In this document: positions 56,301-63,903 of the stretch, in pieces
How the letters are laid out: every line of letters begins with the position of its first letter
Position numbering within the stretch: position 1 is the stretch's first letter
Assembly: GCF_017114945.1 (NCBI RefSeq)
Contig: NZ_JABXKQ010000183.1
Location: 1-64,000, forward strand
Reading direction: 5' to 3'
DNA length: 64,000 nt
From: Nostoc sp. JL34
GTDB taxonomy: Bacteria; Cyanobacteriota; Cyanobacteriia; Cyanobacteriales; Nostocaceae
The notes under the pieces: generated by a model
The model's database searches: none
What the model was told of the DNA's origin: nothing
What the model saw: the letters and a program-made list of their open reading frames with translations, nothing else
Position numbers and translations under genes: made by a program

Positions 56301-56831
56301 AGCTGATATTGTCTGTATTGGCTCAATTAGACCTTGACCCCAGGTAGAGAGTGATTGGTGTAAATTTAGATTTATATCGTCACTATGTGTTAATAATTTT
56401 GGGATTAAACGGGCAGAATACAGCAATCCGATCGGGCATTGCTGTTGATTCACTACTACCAAGCGATCGCACTGCTCTTGCTCAAAAATCTCCAACACCA
56501 CTGCCAGAGAACTTGTTTGGGGGCAGCTAGGTACGGTTGCCTGAAAGTCATAAAGCGGGTAATCTAGCATTAACATAGGGCTTTGGGGGTCATTCTTCCT
56601 GTGGAACCCTCCGGCATTTCCATCTGCCAACTGTTGATGGTCTTTTCGCCTGAAGTCATATCCTCTAAGAAGACTCATATAAGCAACTCTGGTTATTTCA
56701 ACGCCATTAAAACAACGGGATTTCCCTTCACGGACACTTGCTTGCAAAGGAGTGCATTTTTCCAAGAGGCGACGTTTCTCATTTCTAGCAACTAGCCTCC
56801 CCAGTGTCTTACTGGTATTTAAACTCCTCAT
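53331..56831 (-). CDS. CBS/PAS hybrid histidine kinase with degenerate receivers
   Basis: The open frame is 1166 codons, but the first ~85 look non-coding-like, and starts at Met86 (56576) or Met52 (56678) are more plausible. From Met86: a CBS-type pair (about 95-235; LAVVLEIFEQEQCDRLVVVNQQ), a PAS domain (about 270-420), HisKA (FLACISHELKTPLTAVLGLS, His near 444), an ATPase domain (LVHLLSNAFKF, DTGIGIPEHQQ, EGTGLGLVL), then three receiver-like regions. The first has Asn at the phosphoacceptor site (AIFLNPLLPLLSG), the second keeps Asp (VILLDVES), and the third (NILVVDLTML) is diverged. It is divergent from kaiABC, and I recall a hybrid kinase in the same place in Anabaena PCC 7120. A role as clock input or output kinase is possible but is inference. 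Confidence 0.85.
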   Translation of the reverse strand: MRSLNTSKTLGRLVARNEKRRLLEKCTPLQASVREGKSRCFNGVEITRVAYMSLLRGYDFRRKDHQQLADGNAGGFHRKNDPQSPMLMLDYPLYDFQATVPSCPQTSSLAVVLEIFEQEQCDRLVVVNQQQCPIGLLYSARLIPKLLTHSDDINLNLHQSLSTWGQGLIEPIQTISASERVEQLSLHLGDPQAEKHQNLDWALIDSDGRYLGLLDSSRLLRSLAKERMAGLQSSGIQRSSADAGVQTPNASKSLKHQPLVHLLERLPWPLMLQTGTGEVVARNPAWWQQLGTLKDPEGVRQQVEAILVPNLSQRPEYATQRTIKVHPNARENEHGGEEELTQQEASGDAVYSRCYLDSQVGTCTCVVEVQNGQERIWQFAKIPLDSPEFKVMGAEEEVALSDDLWLVLATDVTEQQQLCKELAAKNADLIQLNRLKDEFLACISHELKTPLTAVLGLSRLLVDQQLGELNERQARYAGLIHQSGRHLMSVVNDILDLTRMETGQMDLTLTPVKISAVCDRALSEARAIHTQTTKATSASPPPNARSSAPQFCLSIELGLDQMVADELRLRQMLVHLLSNAFKFTEISGEIGLRVSRWEGWIAFTVWDTGIGIPEHQQHLIFQKFQQLENPLTRQFEGTGLGLVLTRALARLHGGDVSFLSREGKGSQFTLLLPPSPPKTGFSEPDMGIGEDEETRYQPTRENPTAARQHVSTPTQHHPASSQRLVLVVEAVARYIEDLTEQLKGLGYRVVIARSGTEAVEKARRLQPIAIFLNPLLPLLSGWDVLTLLKSDTATRHISVIVTATGAEKEQAFANRADGFLSLPVEHQVLAPVLEKLCTAQTVPQLGLNNSAITPTKTPLRILRLVNPQLESVNPHSSLREHRVIEVDDLDQAELLARVWQFDVILLDVESTTAQIYLQQLIGHPRLAAIPLVTCDVATTLIASKIPGLSVFPYLTPFAKDNSSRTEKTDPLLSVLQIASGICCPPNILVVDLTMLRDFPQVRRKQVKGYRTEKNCSISSETAERGSEWFQALIQYLQTAGFKAAMSPCWAEVLQQIRHESVDLLLICLGESAIHKDVLKALKTLGDSPLKLPPILVLNQRLNRPESSFQSGVAYKEIDKQKKNGLESIETVVGAIATQILPRSISMEDLLNQINQALAVNGYNSKC

Positions 56832-57236
56832 CGATAGCGACGGCTAAAACAATTATGGCCCCAAAGATTCGCTTTAGAACCTTGAGGAATTATAATGATT
56901 TGGAAAGCGACAATCCTTTAAGTTCGTTTAAGTATCTTATCAAGGAGCAAAATAAAAAAATCTATCTATTTATATACATAAATATGCAAATAATAAATTA
57001 GCTGCTGTGTCTTGCTCTGTCGACAGATCCCTCATCATCAAAGACCTACTAAGTTCTACTACTGAGTTGCTGCACTCTTGTTGTTGAGTGGCTATGATTA
57101 TCTGCAAACACAGAGCCTTATTTGGGGGTGGAATCACCAGTTTACTGTACACCCAGTATTCCCCTAGAAGCCTTAGCCAAACTTATCAGCCCACCTTTCT
57201 TGGTCAGGGCGATCGAGGAGATATATTCAAGAGTAA
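56832..57236. promoter_or_regulatory. Divergent intergenic region upstream of kaiA
   Basis: About 400 bp between the hybrid kinase and kaiA. It holds the kai operon promoter, but no -10/-35 pair stands out. A GAGGAGAT Shine-Dalgarno-like sequence lies about 15-20 nt before the kaiA ATG. I see no remnant of the receiver-like N-terminal domain that long KaiA proteins carry. Confidence 0.5.
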
Positions 57237-57818
57237 ATGTTATTACCGATATTGATTCTGCCACCTGATGTTAATAAAAGTTTAAATAATTTAGTTGACT
57301 TAGCCAATCAAAAAGCTTTAAGCCCGTGGGTGTGGAAATTGATTGAGGCAACTATTGCCCAATTTTCATCCCTACCTGTTGCTGCAACTACCTCTGGAAA
57401 AATCAACTATTTACCAAATTGGCTGCAACAAAGTCCAAGTAAGGCATACACTGGCAAATACGTCTATGTGTTTGCCAGTCAGATGCAAAAAAGCCAACAG
57501 CATTTACAGGAGATGACTCCAGCCGAAAGGCAAGGATTATTAAGACAGCTTAAATTAGATTATAGCCTGATTCTTATAGATTATTTTACCACAGATAAAA
57601 CACTCAAAGATAAAATTGATAAATTTATCAATACTATATTTTATGCTAATATTCCTGTGCCCCAAATAATCGAAATTCACATGGAGGTAATTGAAGATTT
57701 TTCTAACCAGCTAAAATTAGAAGGAAGGAGCAATGAAACGTTACTGGATTACCGTCTAACGTTAATAGATATCCTGGCTCACCTGTGCGAACTCTATCGG
57801 AGTTCGATTTCTAAATAA
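57237..57818 (+). CDS. kaiA: Circadian clock protein KaiA (short form)
   Basis: A 193-aa KaiA, which promotes KaiC autophosphorylation by binding its C-terminal tail. The C-terminal four-helix domain is clear from about residue 90: LQEMTPAERQGLLRQLKLDYSLILIDYF, YANIPVPQIIEIHMEVIEDFSNQLKLEGRS and LLDYRLTLIDILAHLCELYR. The Synechococcus protein (about 284 aa) has a pseudo-receiver N-terminal domain. Here only ~90 residues precede the C-terminal domain, starting MLLPILILPPDV. This is in line with the shortened KaiA of heterocystous cyanobacteria (about 102 aa in Anabaena PCC 7120, from memory), but longer. First gene of kaiABC; kaiB starts 106 bp downstream. Confidence 0.93.
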   Translation: MLLPILILPPDVNKSLNNLVDLANQKALSPWVWKLIEATIAQFSSLPVAATTSGKINYLPNWLQQSPSKAYTGKYVYVFASQMQKSQQHLQEMTPAERQGLLRQLKLDYSLILIDYFTTDKTLKDKIDKFINTIFYANIPVPQIIEIHMEVIEDFSNQLKLEGRSNETLLDYRLTLIDILAHLCELYRSSISK

Positions 57819-57924
57819 TTAAATTTATCGATGTATATTCAACTGGGAACAAGCTACTGCTGTTAGTGACTACCAATGCGCGAAAGGTCTTGTATTTCTA
57901 TGATCGTGACTAGCCATTAAGTAT

Positions 57925-58236
57925 ATGAATAAAGCCAGAAAAACCTACGTTCTCAAGCTTTACGTAGCAGGGAATACACCTAATTCAGTCCGAGCATTAA
58001 AAACACTCAAGGATATTTTAGAACAGGAGTTTGAAGGTGTTTATGCTTTAAAAGTGATCGATGTCCTGAAAAGCCCGCAACTGGCAGAAGAAGATAAAAT
58101 ATTGGCGACGCCGACATTATCTAAAATTTTGCCTCCACCCGTTCGCAAAATTATCGGGGATCTTTCAGATAGAGAAAGAGTATTGATTGGATTAGATTTG
58201 CTCTATGAAGAACTGAGTGAAGAAGATTTTGAATAG
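57925..58236 (+). CDS. kaiB: Circadian clock protein KaiB
   Basis: A 103-aa thioredoxin-like, fold-switching KaiB of normal length. Diagnostic segments are YVLKLYVAGNTPNSVRALK (8-26), VYALKVIDVLKSPQLAEEDKI (39-59) and ATPTLSKILPPPVRKIIGDL (61-80). In its fold-switched form it binds the KaiC CI ring and sequesters KaiA. Second gene of the kaiABC operon, with kaiC beginning 79 bp after its stop. Confidence 0.97.
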   Translation: MNKARKTYVLKLYVAGNTPNSVRALKTLKDILEQEFEGVYALKVIDVLKSPQLAEEDKILATPTLSKILPPPVRKIIGDLSDRERVLIGLDLLYEELSEEDFE

Positions 58237-58315
58237 TCTGATTTTAATCATAAAAAATTGAGTACAAACTTTAGTAATAAAAAAACAGGTTTTAATACCA
58301 ATTGATTATCAAGCA

Positions 58316-59878
58316 ATGATTGAAAACGAGCAAGTAGAACCAAAGCAAACACCGATAATTAGGGGTGTAGAAAAAATTCGCACGATGATCGAAGGGTTTG
58401 ACGATATTAGTCATGGTGGTTTACCAATTGGTAGAACTACCTTGATCAGTGGTACCTCCGGCACAGGCAAAACTTTATTCTCTCTTCAGTTTCTCTATAA
58501 CGGTATCACCTACTTTGATGAAGCAGGAGTATTTGTTACCTTTGAAGAATCACCCAGTGATATTATTAAAAATGCCCATGTTTTTGGTTGGAATTTGCCA
58601 CGCCTAATTGAAGAAGGCAAGTTATTTATTCTTGATGCATCTCCCGATCCAGAAGGTCAAGATATCGTTGGTAATTTTGACCTTTCTGCACTCATTGAAC
58701 GCTTGCAATACGCCATCCGTAAATACAAAGCTAAACGAGTTTCAATCGACTCAATAACGGCAGTATTTCAGCAGTATGAAGCGATGGGAGTAGTGCGACG
58801 CGAGATTTTTCGCCTGGTAGCACGTCTGAAATTACTGAATGTCACCACTGTAATTACCACTGAACGTAGTGAAGAATATGGTCCTGTTGCCTCTTTTGGA
58901 GTAGAAGAATTTGTTTCTGATAATGTAGTAATTGTTCGCAACGTTTTAGAAGGAGAACGTCGCCGTCGCACAATTGAAATTCTTAAATTGCGCGGGACAA
59001 CTCACATGAAAGGCGAATATCCCTTCACGATTACTAACGAAGGAGTTAACATCTTCCCACTGGGAGCAATGCGCTTAACTCAACGATCTTCTAATATTAG
59101 GGTATCTTCTGGTGTCAAAACCTTAGATGAAATGTGCGGTGGTGGTTTCTTTAAAGATTCAATTATCTTGGCAACAGGAGCCACCGGTACTGGCAAAACC
59201 TTGCTAGTCAGTAAGTTTATTCAAGATGGCTGCCTGAATGGAGAACAGGCAATATTATTTGCTTATGAAGAATCACGCGCTCAACTATCTCGTAATGCTT
59301 CTTCTTGGGGAATTGATTTTGAAGAATTAGAAGATCAAGGTTTACTCAAAATAATCTGTACCTATCCAGAATCAACAGGTTTAGAAGACCACTTACAAAT
59401 TATTAAATCAGAAATTGCTATCTTCAAGCCAGCTCGTATCGCCATTGATTCCCTTTCAGCACTAGCTAGAGGAGTAAGTAATAATGCATTTCGGCAGTTT
59501 GTAATTGGTGTAACGGGTTATGCTAAACAAGAAGAAATTACTGGTTTCTTTACCAACACAACTGACCAATTTCTAGGAGCGCATTCGATTACTGACTCTC
59601 ATATCTCCACGATTACCGATACAATTCTAATGTTACAGTACGTAGAAATTCGCGGAGAAATGTCGCGGGCAATTAACGTGTTCAAAATGAGAGGCTCTTG
59701 GCATGATAAGGGGATTCGTGAGTATAATATTACTGCTGACGGGCCCGATATTAAAGATTCTTTCCGAAACTACGAACGGATTATCAGCGGTGCTCCTACT
59801 CGCGTTAGTATCGATGAAAAGGCGGAACTTTCTCGCATTGTTAGACGTTTTGAAGACAAACAGAGTTCCGAACCCTAA
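58316..59878 (+). CDS. kaiC: Circadian clock ATPase/kinase KaiC
   Basis: A 520-aa double-RecA-like hexameric clock protein. CI Walker A GTSGTGKT has K52 and T53; the catalytic Glu pair is in VTFEESPSD (E77/E78). The CII Walker A is GATGTGKT. The autophosphorylation pair lies in SHISTITD at S431 and T432, the same numbers as in Synechococcus elongatus, so the N-terminal numbering is colinear. The A-loop and C-terminal tail are present (KDSFRNYERIISG, then a short acidic/basic end). All residues needed for a working oscillator appear intact. It is followed by the TolC gene 91 bp downstream on the same strand. Confidence 0.98.
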   Translation: MIENEQVEPKQTPIIRGVEKIRTMIEGFDDISHGGLPIGRTTLISGTSGTGKTLFSLQFLYNGITYFDEAGVFVTFEESPSDIIKNAHVFGWNLPRLIEEGKLFILDASPDPEGQDIVGNFDLSALIERLQYAIRKYKAKRVSIDSITAVFQQYEAMGVVRREIFRLVARLKLLNVTTVITTERSEEYGPVASFGVEEFVSDNVVIVRNVLEGERRRRTIEILKLRGTTHMKGEYPFTITNEGVNIFPLGAMRLTQRSSNIRVSSGVKTLDEMCGGGFFKDSIILATGATGTGKTLLVSKFIQDGCLNGEQAILFAYEESRAQLSRNASSWGIDFEELEDQGLLKIICTYPESTGLEDHLQIIKSEIAIFKPARIAIDSLSALARGVSNNAFRQFVIGVTGYAKQEEITGFFTNTTDQFLGAHSITDSHISTITDTILMLQYVEIRGEMSRAINVFKMRGSWHDKGIREYNITADGPDIKDSFRNYERIISGAPTRVSIDEKAELSRIVRRFEDKQSSEP

Positions 59879-59879
59879 A

Positions 59880-59929
59880 TTTAGTATCGTAGTATATTCT
59901 TTCCTAAGTTTAGTATCGTGCTATATTCT
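59880..59929 (+). promoter_or_regulatory. Tandem 21-bp direct repeats between kaiC and the TolC gene
   Basis: TTTAGTATCGTAGTATATTCT (59880-59900) and TTTAGTATCGTGCTATATTCT (59909-59929) match at 19 of 21 positions with 29-bp spacing, right after the kaiC stop and 41 bp before the TolC GTG start. They could be a paired operator or promoter duplication for the TolC gene. No function is demonstrated. Confidence 0.5.
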
Positions 59930-59969
59930 GTGGTGAAGAAAGGTTTTCTGCCGCTAGATTGATTTTCGT

Positions 59970-62255
59970 GTGAGGGATGCGGTGAAAGGACAGCAATTAT
60001 TTTATAGCTTCTTACCTGGTGTAACGGCAGCGGTCTTAACAACTCAGCCTGCTTGGGCTGGTACTGCAAAACTAACTGAGGTACAACTGGCGTCTTCTCC
60101 TAGTGTTTTGACTTCTACTTATGGTCAAGACTTGGTTGTGGACACCATGAATACGCAACTGCCTAAGGGTGCAGATGTTAGTGTTCCAACCCTAGTACCT
60201 GCTTTTGGTTTTACTAAACTTAGTGTGAAGCCTTTAAGTAATAACAGTATTCCAGTATTTATGACTGAAAATACTGTTGTGCCAATAAAACAAGTACTTA
60301 AGAAAGATGAAGGTAGATTTTTCAGTTTGACACCTACCTCTAATCCTTCCCAACAGCTTGATGTCAGCCGTTCTGCTCAAAATAACCAAAAACAGAGTAA
60401 TTCAAGTGCATATTGGCAGAAATTAAAGAAGAAAGTAGTTCCCAACTACACTTCCAAACCTCCTTCTGTCCAAAAAGAAATTTTGTTCCTGTCTGCTGCA
60501 CAGCAGCCAGTAGTTCAAAAGATAAATACTGTTACTCAGTTGCAAACATTTTTACAAACTTCAACCACAGGTGCAGGAGCAGCAAAACTGTTGTCAGCGC
60601 AGAGGTGTCCACAGGAGTTAGGAAAAAGCAAAACTGACTCCTTGGCTGATTTGCTACTAACTTCAAGCACCTGTGGCCGCTTGGCTCAGAGTAGTACCCC
60701 AATTCCGACAGATTCGACGCCAACTCTCACTGTGCCAGGAACCGTAACTCCTACACCAGGGGGTTCGGTGCAACCCGTCACTGTGCCGGAAACCGTAACT
60801 CCTACACCAGGGGGTTCGGTGCAACCCGTCACTGTGCCAGGAACCGTAATTCCTGCACCAGGGGGTTCGGTGCAATCTCCCACTGTGCCGAGAACCGTAA
60901 CTCCTTCGCCCTCAGGGCCGGTGCAAATTCCAGAGAACCTGATTCCTAGCTCAAATCCCCTGCAATTTCCCACCAAATCGGAGGAAGTGAGACTTCAGGG
61001 AAATCAGCCAATTAGTTTGGCACAAGCTCTGGAATTAGCACGGCGTAACAATCACGATCTACAGGTGTCCTTATTGGAGCTAGAACGCAATAAAGCGGCT
61101 CTACGCGAGGCACAAGCTGCTTTATTGCCCACTCTTGGTATTAGTACGGATATTACTCGCAGTCAGTCTGCTAGTAGTCAGCTCTCGTCGAAACTTCAAG
61201 AACAACAGACGGGTATATCATCCCCAGATGAAGCTAGTACATCTTTTTCCGGTCAAGCACAACTGTCATATAACATCTACACTTCTGGGAGAGTGCAAGC
61301 TAGCGTCAGAGCCGCTGAAGAACAGGTACGTTTCAATGAGTTGGCTGTAGAAACTCAGTCTGAGACAATCCGTCTGAATGTTGCCACTGACTACTACAAT
61401 CTGCAACAAGCAGATGAACAGGTACGCATTGCCCAGTCGGCTGTGCAGAACTCCGAGGCTAGTTTGCGTGATGCAGAAGCTTTAGAGCGAGCCGGGGTTG
61501 GTACACGGTTCGATGTGTTGCGATCGCAAGTGAATTTAGCAAATGCCCAACAAGATTTGACTAATGCTAGATCCCAGCAGACAATTTCCCGTCGTCAATT
61601 AGCAACTCGCATAAGTTTGCCGCAAGGGATAAATATCAGTGCCGCTGACCCTGTACAGTTAGCTGGTCTTTGGAACCCAACGCTAGAACAAAGTATTGTG
61701 TTGGCTTATCAAAATCGTCCAGAACTGCAACAGCAGTTGGCACAACGCAATATCAGCGAACAACAGCGGCGGCAAGCCCTTGGGGAGCTAGGCCCTCAAG
61801 TTAGTTTGGTCGCCAGCTACAACCTACTAGATCAGTTCGATGATGGTGTCAGCGTTACTGATGGTTATTCACTGGGAGTTAGAGCAACCCTAAATTTGTA
61901 TGATGGAGGAGCAGCAAGAGCAAGAGCAGCTCAGTCAAAAGTTAATATTGCGATCGCAGAAACTCAATTTGCTGAACAGCGCAACCAAATTCGCTTTCAG
62001 GTAGAACAAGCCTATTCTACCCAGCAATCTAGTTTGGAGAATGTTCAAACTTCTAATACCGCTTTAGAACAAGCTAGAGAAGCTCTACGTTTAGCCCGTT
62101 TGCGATTTCAAGCTGGTGTAGGCACTCAAACTGATGTGATTAACTCTGAAAACGACCTCACAAGAGCTGAAGGTAATCGAGTCACAGCAATTTTGGATTA
62201 CAACCGCGCTTTAGCTCAGTTACAACGGTCTGTTACTCTCAGGGCACTACGCTAA
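59970..62255 (+). CDS. hgdD: TolC-family outer membrane efflux protein, HgdD-like
   Basis: A 761-aa TolC-like protein forming the outer-membrane channel of type I secretion and efflux systems. It starts with GTG at 59970 (an alternative GTG is 12 bp later), followed by a signal-like segment to about residue 28 (PAWA). A long low-complexity region (about 30-340) includes four 17-residue T/V/P/G repeats. The TolC domain begins near 350 (ISLAQALELARRNNHDLQ), with two OEP-type repeats (RSQVNLANAQQDL near 515, VINSENDLTRAEGNRV near 725). Typical TolC proteins are about 450-500 aa; the extra length is the N-terminal region. In Anabaena PCC 7120 the gene after kaiC is, as I recall, alr2887/hgdD, needed for heterocyst glycolipid export, so orthology is inferred from position and family. 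Confidence 0.88.
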   Translation: MRDAVKGQQLFYSFLPGVTAAVLTTQPAWAGTAKLTEVQLASSPSVLTSTYGQDLVVDTMNTQLPKGADVSVPTLVPAFGFTKLSVKPLSNNSIPVFMTENTVVPIKQVLKKDEGRFFSLTPTSNPSQQLDVSRSAQNNQKQSNSSAYWQKLKKKVVPNYTSKPPSVQKEILFLSAAQQPVVQKINTVTQLQTFLQTSTTGAGAAKLLSAQRCPQELGKSKTDSLADLLLTSSTCGRLAQSSTPIPTDSTPTLTVPGTVTPTPGGSVQPVTVPETVTPTPGGSVQPVTVPGTVIPAPGGSVQSPTVPRTVTPSPSGPVQIPENLIPSSNPLQFPTKSEEVRLQGNQPISLAQALELARRNNHDLQVSLLELERNKAALREAQAALLPTLGISTDITRSQSASSQLSSKLQEQQTGISSPDEASTSFSGQAQLSYNIYTSGRVQASVRAAEEQVRFNELAVETQSETIRLNVATDYYNLQQADEQVRIAQSAVQNSEASLRDAEALERAGVGTRFDVLRSQVNLANAQQDLTNARSQQTISRRQLATRISLPQGINISAADPVQLAGLWNPTLEQSIVLAYQNRPELQQQLAQRNISEQQRRQALGELGPQVSLVASYNLLDQFDDGVSVTDGYSLGVRATLNLYDGGAARARAAQSKVNIAIAETQFAEQRNQIRFQVEQAYSTQQSSLENVQTSNTALEQAREALRLARLRFQAGVGTQTDVINSENDLTRAEGNRVTAILDYNRALAQLQRSVTLRALR
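60729..60932 (+). repeat. Four 51-bp tandem repeats in the TolC gene
   Basis: Units at 60729, 60780, 60831 and 60882 encode TVPGTVTPTPGGSVQPV and variants. The first three are nearly identical and the fourth is diverged. They form a proline-rich extension between signal peptide and barrel domain, which could span periplasm or peptidoglycan. The copy number may vary between strains. Confidence 0.9.
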
Positions 62256-62330
62256 CGCTAATTAGCTGAAACTCAACTGAATCAATACTTTTGACTGCTG
62301 TTGTGTTTTGTAATGCATTTTGCACCTGTT

Positions 62331-62450
62331 ATATCAAGTCCGGTTAATTACTTATGATTACCGCATCCGTGCAAAAATCAGGAAAACCTCTTTCTCCCTG
62401 CTCCCTGCCCGCTGCGGTCTAAATGATAAGTCTTTACCCGAACATGATAT
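62331..62450. repeat. MITE-like interspersed repeat, copy 3
   Basis: A 120-bp element bounded by ATATCAAGTCCG and CGAACATGATAT, in the same orientation as copy 1, with a GTGCAAAAATCAGGAAAACC core, a C-rich run and TGATAAGTCTT. More diverged than copies 1 and 2, and again between convergent genes. Confidence 0.75.
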
Positions 62451-62497
62451 TATCAGGGCATCGCAGAGTCCAGTAGTATTTCTGATAAAAAGCTAGC

Positions 62498-62542
62498 AAA
62501 AGCCTCGTTTTTCCAGTGTATTTACTGAAAAACGAGGCTTTT
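62498..62542. terminator. Strong intrinsic terminator between the TolC and FkbM genes
   Basis: AAAAGCCTCGTTTTTCCAGT pairs with ACTGAAAAACGAGGCTTTT with a single bulged C and a loop of about 7 nt. A-runs and T-runs flank the GC core on both sides, so it can work in either direction. Confidence 0.85.
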
Positions 62543-62659
62543 TAGTCAGAAAGGCAGTAGTGTAAATTTTTTTTAGAAGTTATTTAGCGATCGCTTGGGG
62601 ATAATAACTCACCTTGACCCGGACGAGAAAAAACTACGGTTTTCAAAGTAGACGTGGTT

Positions 62660-62757
62660 CAATACTTTTCGGTTAAGGGGAAAAGGGAAAGAAAAAACCT
62701 TTCACCCTTTTCTCCAAACCAAATTTCAAGTTGAAAATGCTTAACCGAGAAGTATTG
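62660..62757. repeat. Element with 18-bp inverted ends
   Basis: CAATACTTTTCGGTTAAG (62660-62677) is inverted at 62740-62757 as CTTAACCGAGAAGTATTG with one mismatch. The interior has a second A/G-rich inverted pair (AAAAGGGAAAG and CTTTCACCC). It is a small MITE-like element without an ORF. Confidence 0.6.
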
Positions 62758-62839
62758 AGACGTAGTTTATCTAAAATAACCACTGTTGTACCAGAAAACG
62801 AAAAAAGGCGGACGAGAGGATTACGTGAACAAAATCTGA

Positions 62840-63619
62840 TTAGCAACTACGAACCCAAATCTCACCATATCCGTCTTTCCCAAGGTCTGCCACATCTTCA
62901 GGAAAGCGCTTGAGAAACTCATCTGGAGTCAACCATTCTTGAAATACAAATGAATGCATTTCAGCAGGTACAACATTAATCAGTATCTTTCCAAGATGGG
63001 ATAGGTAATCTATACAAGCAGCAGTGGTATTAATTTCGCGTTCTGTTATATGATATTCAAATGACAGTAAAGAAATGGGTTGTGTTAGCCCTTTCAGAAC
63101 TTCAAGCTCCCACCCTTCAACATCAATTTTGCAGTAGTCTGGTTTTCCAAATTCATCAATTGCGCGATCAAGAGTTGTGATAGAAACTTGAATACTGCTT
63201 TGTACAGTGCCTACCCAATCCTCATAAAAACTTGCGATTCCACTTCGTTCGCGAGTGTACAATGTTGATTCTCCAGGTTCTGCACCAACAGCCTTTTGAA
63301 CCGGATGAAACTTACTGCGATAATGACTGCATCGGGCTTTCATTTCTCTCATGCATTCCGGCTGGGGTTCAAATGCCACAACTTTTGCACCTGTTATAAG
63401 AAAAGCCTCTGCTTTTGCACCTATGTTTGCACCAATATCGAAGCAAAGACTATCAGAATCTAATAGCTTTGAATAGAAAGAAACTTCTCGTTGAAAAAAA
63501 GCTGACTGCTCTTTGAACTGGTCTTGATTTAACGACCGATATAGATTCCTAATTGGTCTATATAGACCAGTTGATATAGAAAAGTTCTTCACAAGAGATT
63601 TTATTCCAGTAATTTGCAT
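62840..63619 (-). CDS. FkbM-family methyltransferase
   Basis: A 259-aa SAM-dependent methyltransferase. The SAM-binding motif is LCFDIGANIGAKAEAFL (about 56-72), VVAFEPQPECMREM follows (about 79-92), and the FkbM-typical segment ITTLDRAIDEFGKPDYCKIDVEGWELEVLKGL lies at about 142-173. FkbM enzymes O-methylate sugars, lipids or natural products; the target here is not shown. It lies 34 kb from the NRPS genes and is unlikely to belong to that pathway. Convergent with the TolC gene; promoter to its right, AT-rich. Confidence 0.87.
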   Translation of the reverse strand: MQITGIKSLVKNFSISTGLYRPIRNLYRSLNQDQFKEQSAFFQREVSFYSKLLDSDSLCFDIGANIGAKAEAFLITGAKVVAFEPQPECMREMKARCSHYRSKFHPVQKAVGAEPGESTLYTRERSGIASFYEDWVGTVQSSIQVSITTLDRAIDEFGKPDYCKIDVEGWELEVLKGLTQPISLLSFEYHITEREINTTAACIDYLSHLGKILINVVPAEMHSFVFQEWLTPDEFLKRFPEDVADLGKDGYGEIWVRSC

Positions 63620-63903
63620 ATTGTATTAACCTCAATCAGCAATTTTCGATTCAAAAAGTATAAGGTATGTGCTATAATTCACCCGTTAATAAATATGACA
63701 GTAATTTCAGTAGATCGAAACCTTTTGTAACTTGAGAGTAAATAAGGGTTTCAGGGCAAACGCATCTAAATTCTTCTTGAGGCCACTAAAGTCTCAAAGC
63801 AAGACTTTTATCAACAGGTCTATTGTATTAGTCAAATTTGGACTAACATAACTGAGTGTCCGTAGTTTACCGCCGTAGGCATCGCTCGCCTTGTCAAAGA
63901 CTC

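Larger units (their letters stand above)
62256..62839. other. Intergenic region between convergent genes, rich in repeats
   Basis: No gene. In order it holds MITE-like copy 3 (62331-62450), a strong terminator hairpin (62498-62542) and another element with inverted ends (62660-62757). The short + strand frame at 62731-62913 starts inside that element and overlaps the methyltransferase, so it is not a credible gene. Confidence 0.6.

Noticed and set aside
60729..60932. 51-bp repeats as a CRISPR array
   Set aside because: The units are contiguous without spacers, are in frame with the TolC gene and encode a repeated peptide.
62731..62913. Short + strand frame of 60 codons
   Set aside because: It starts inside an inverted-repeat element and overlaps the 3' end of the FkbM gene; composition is not protein-like.
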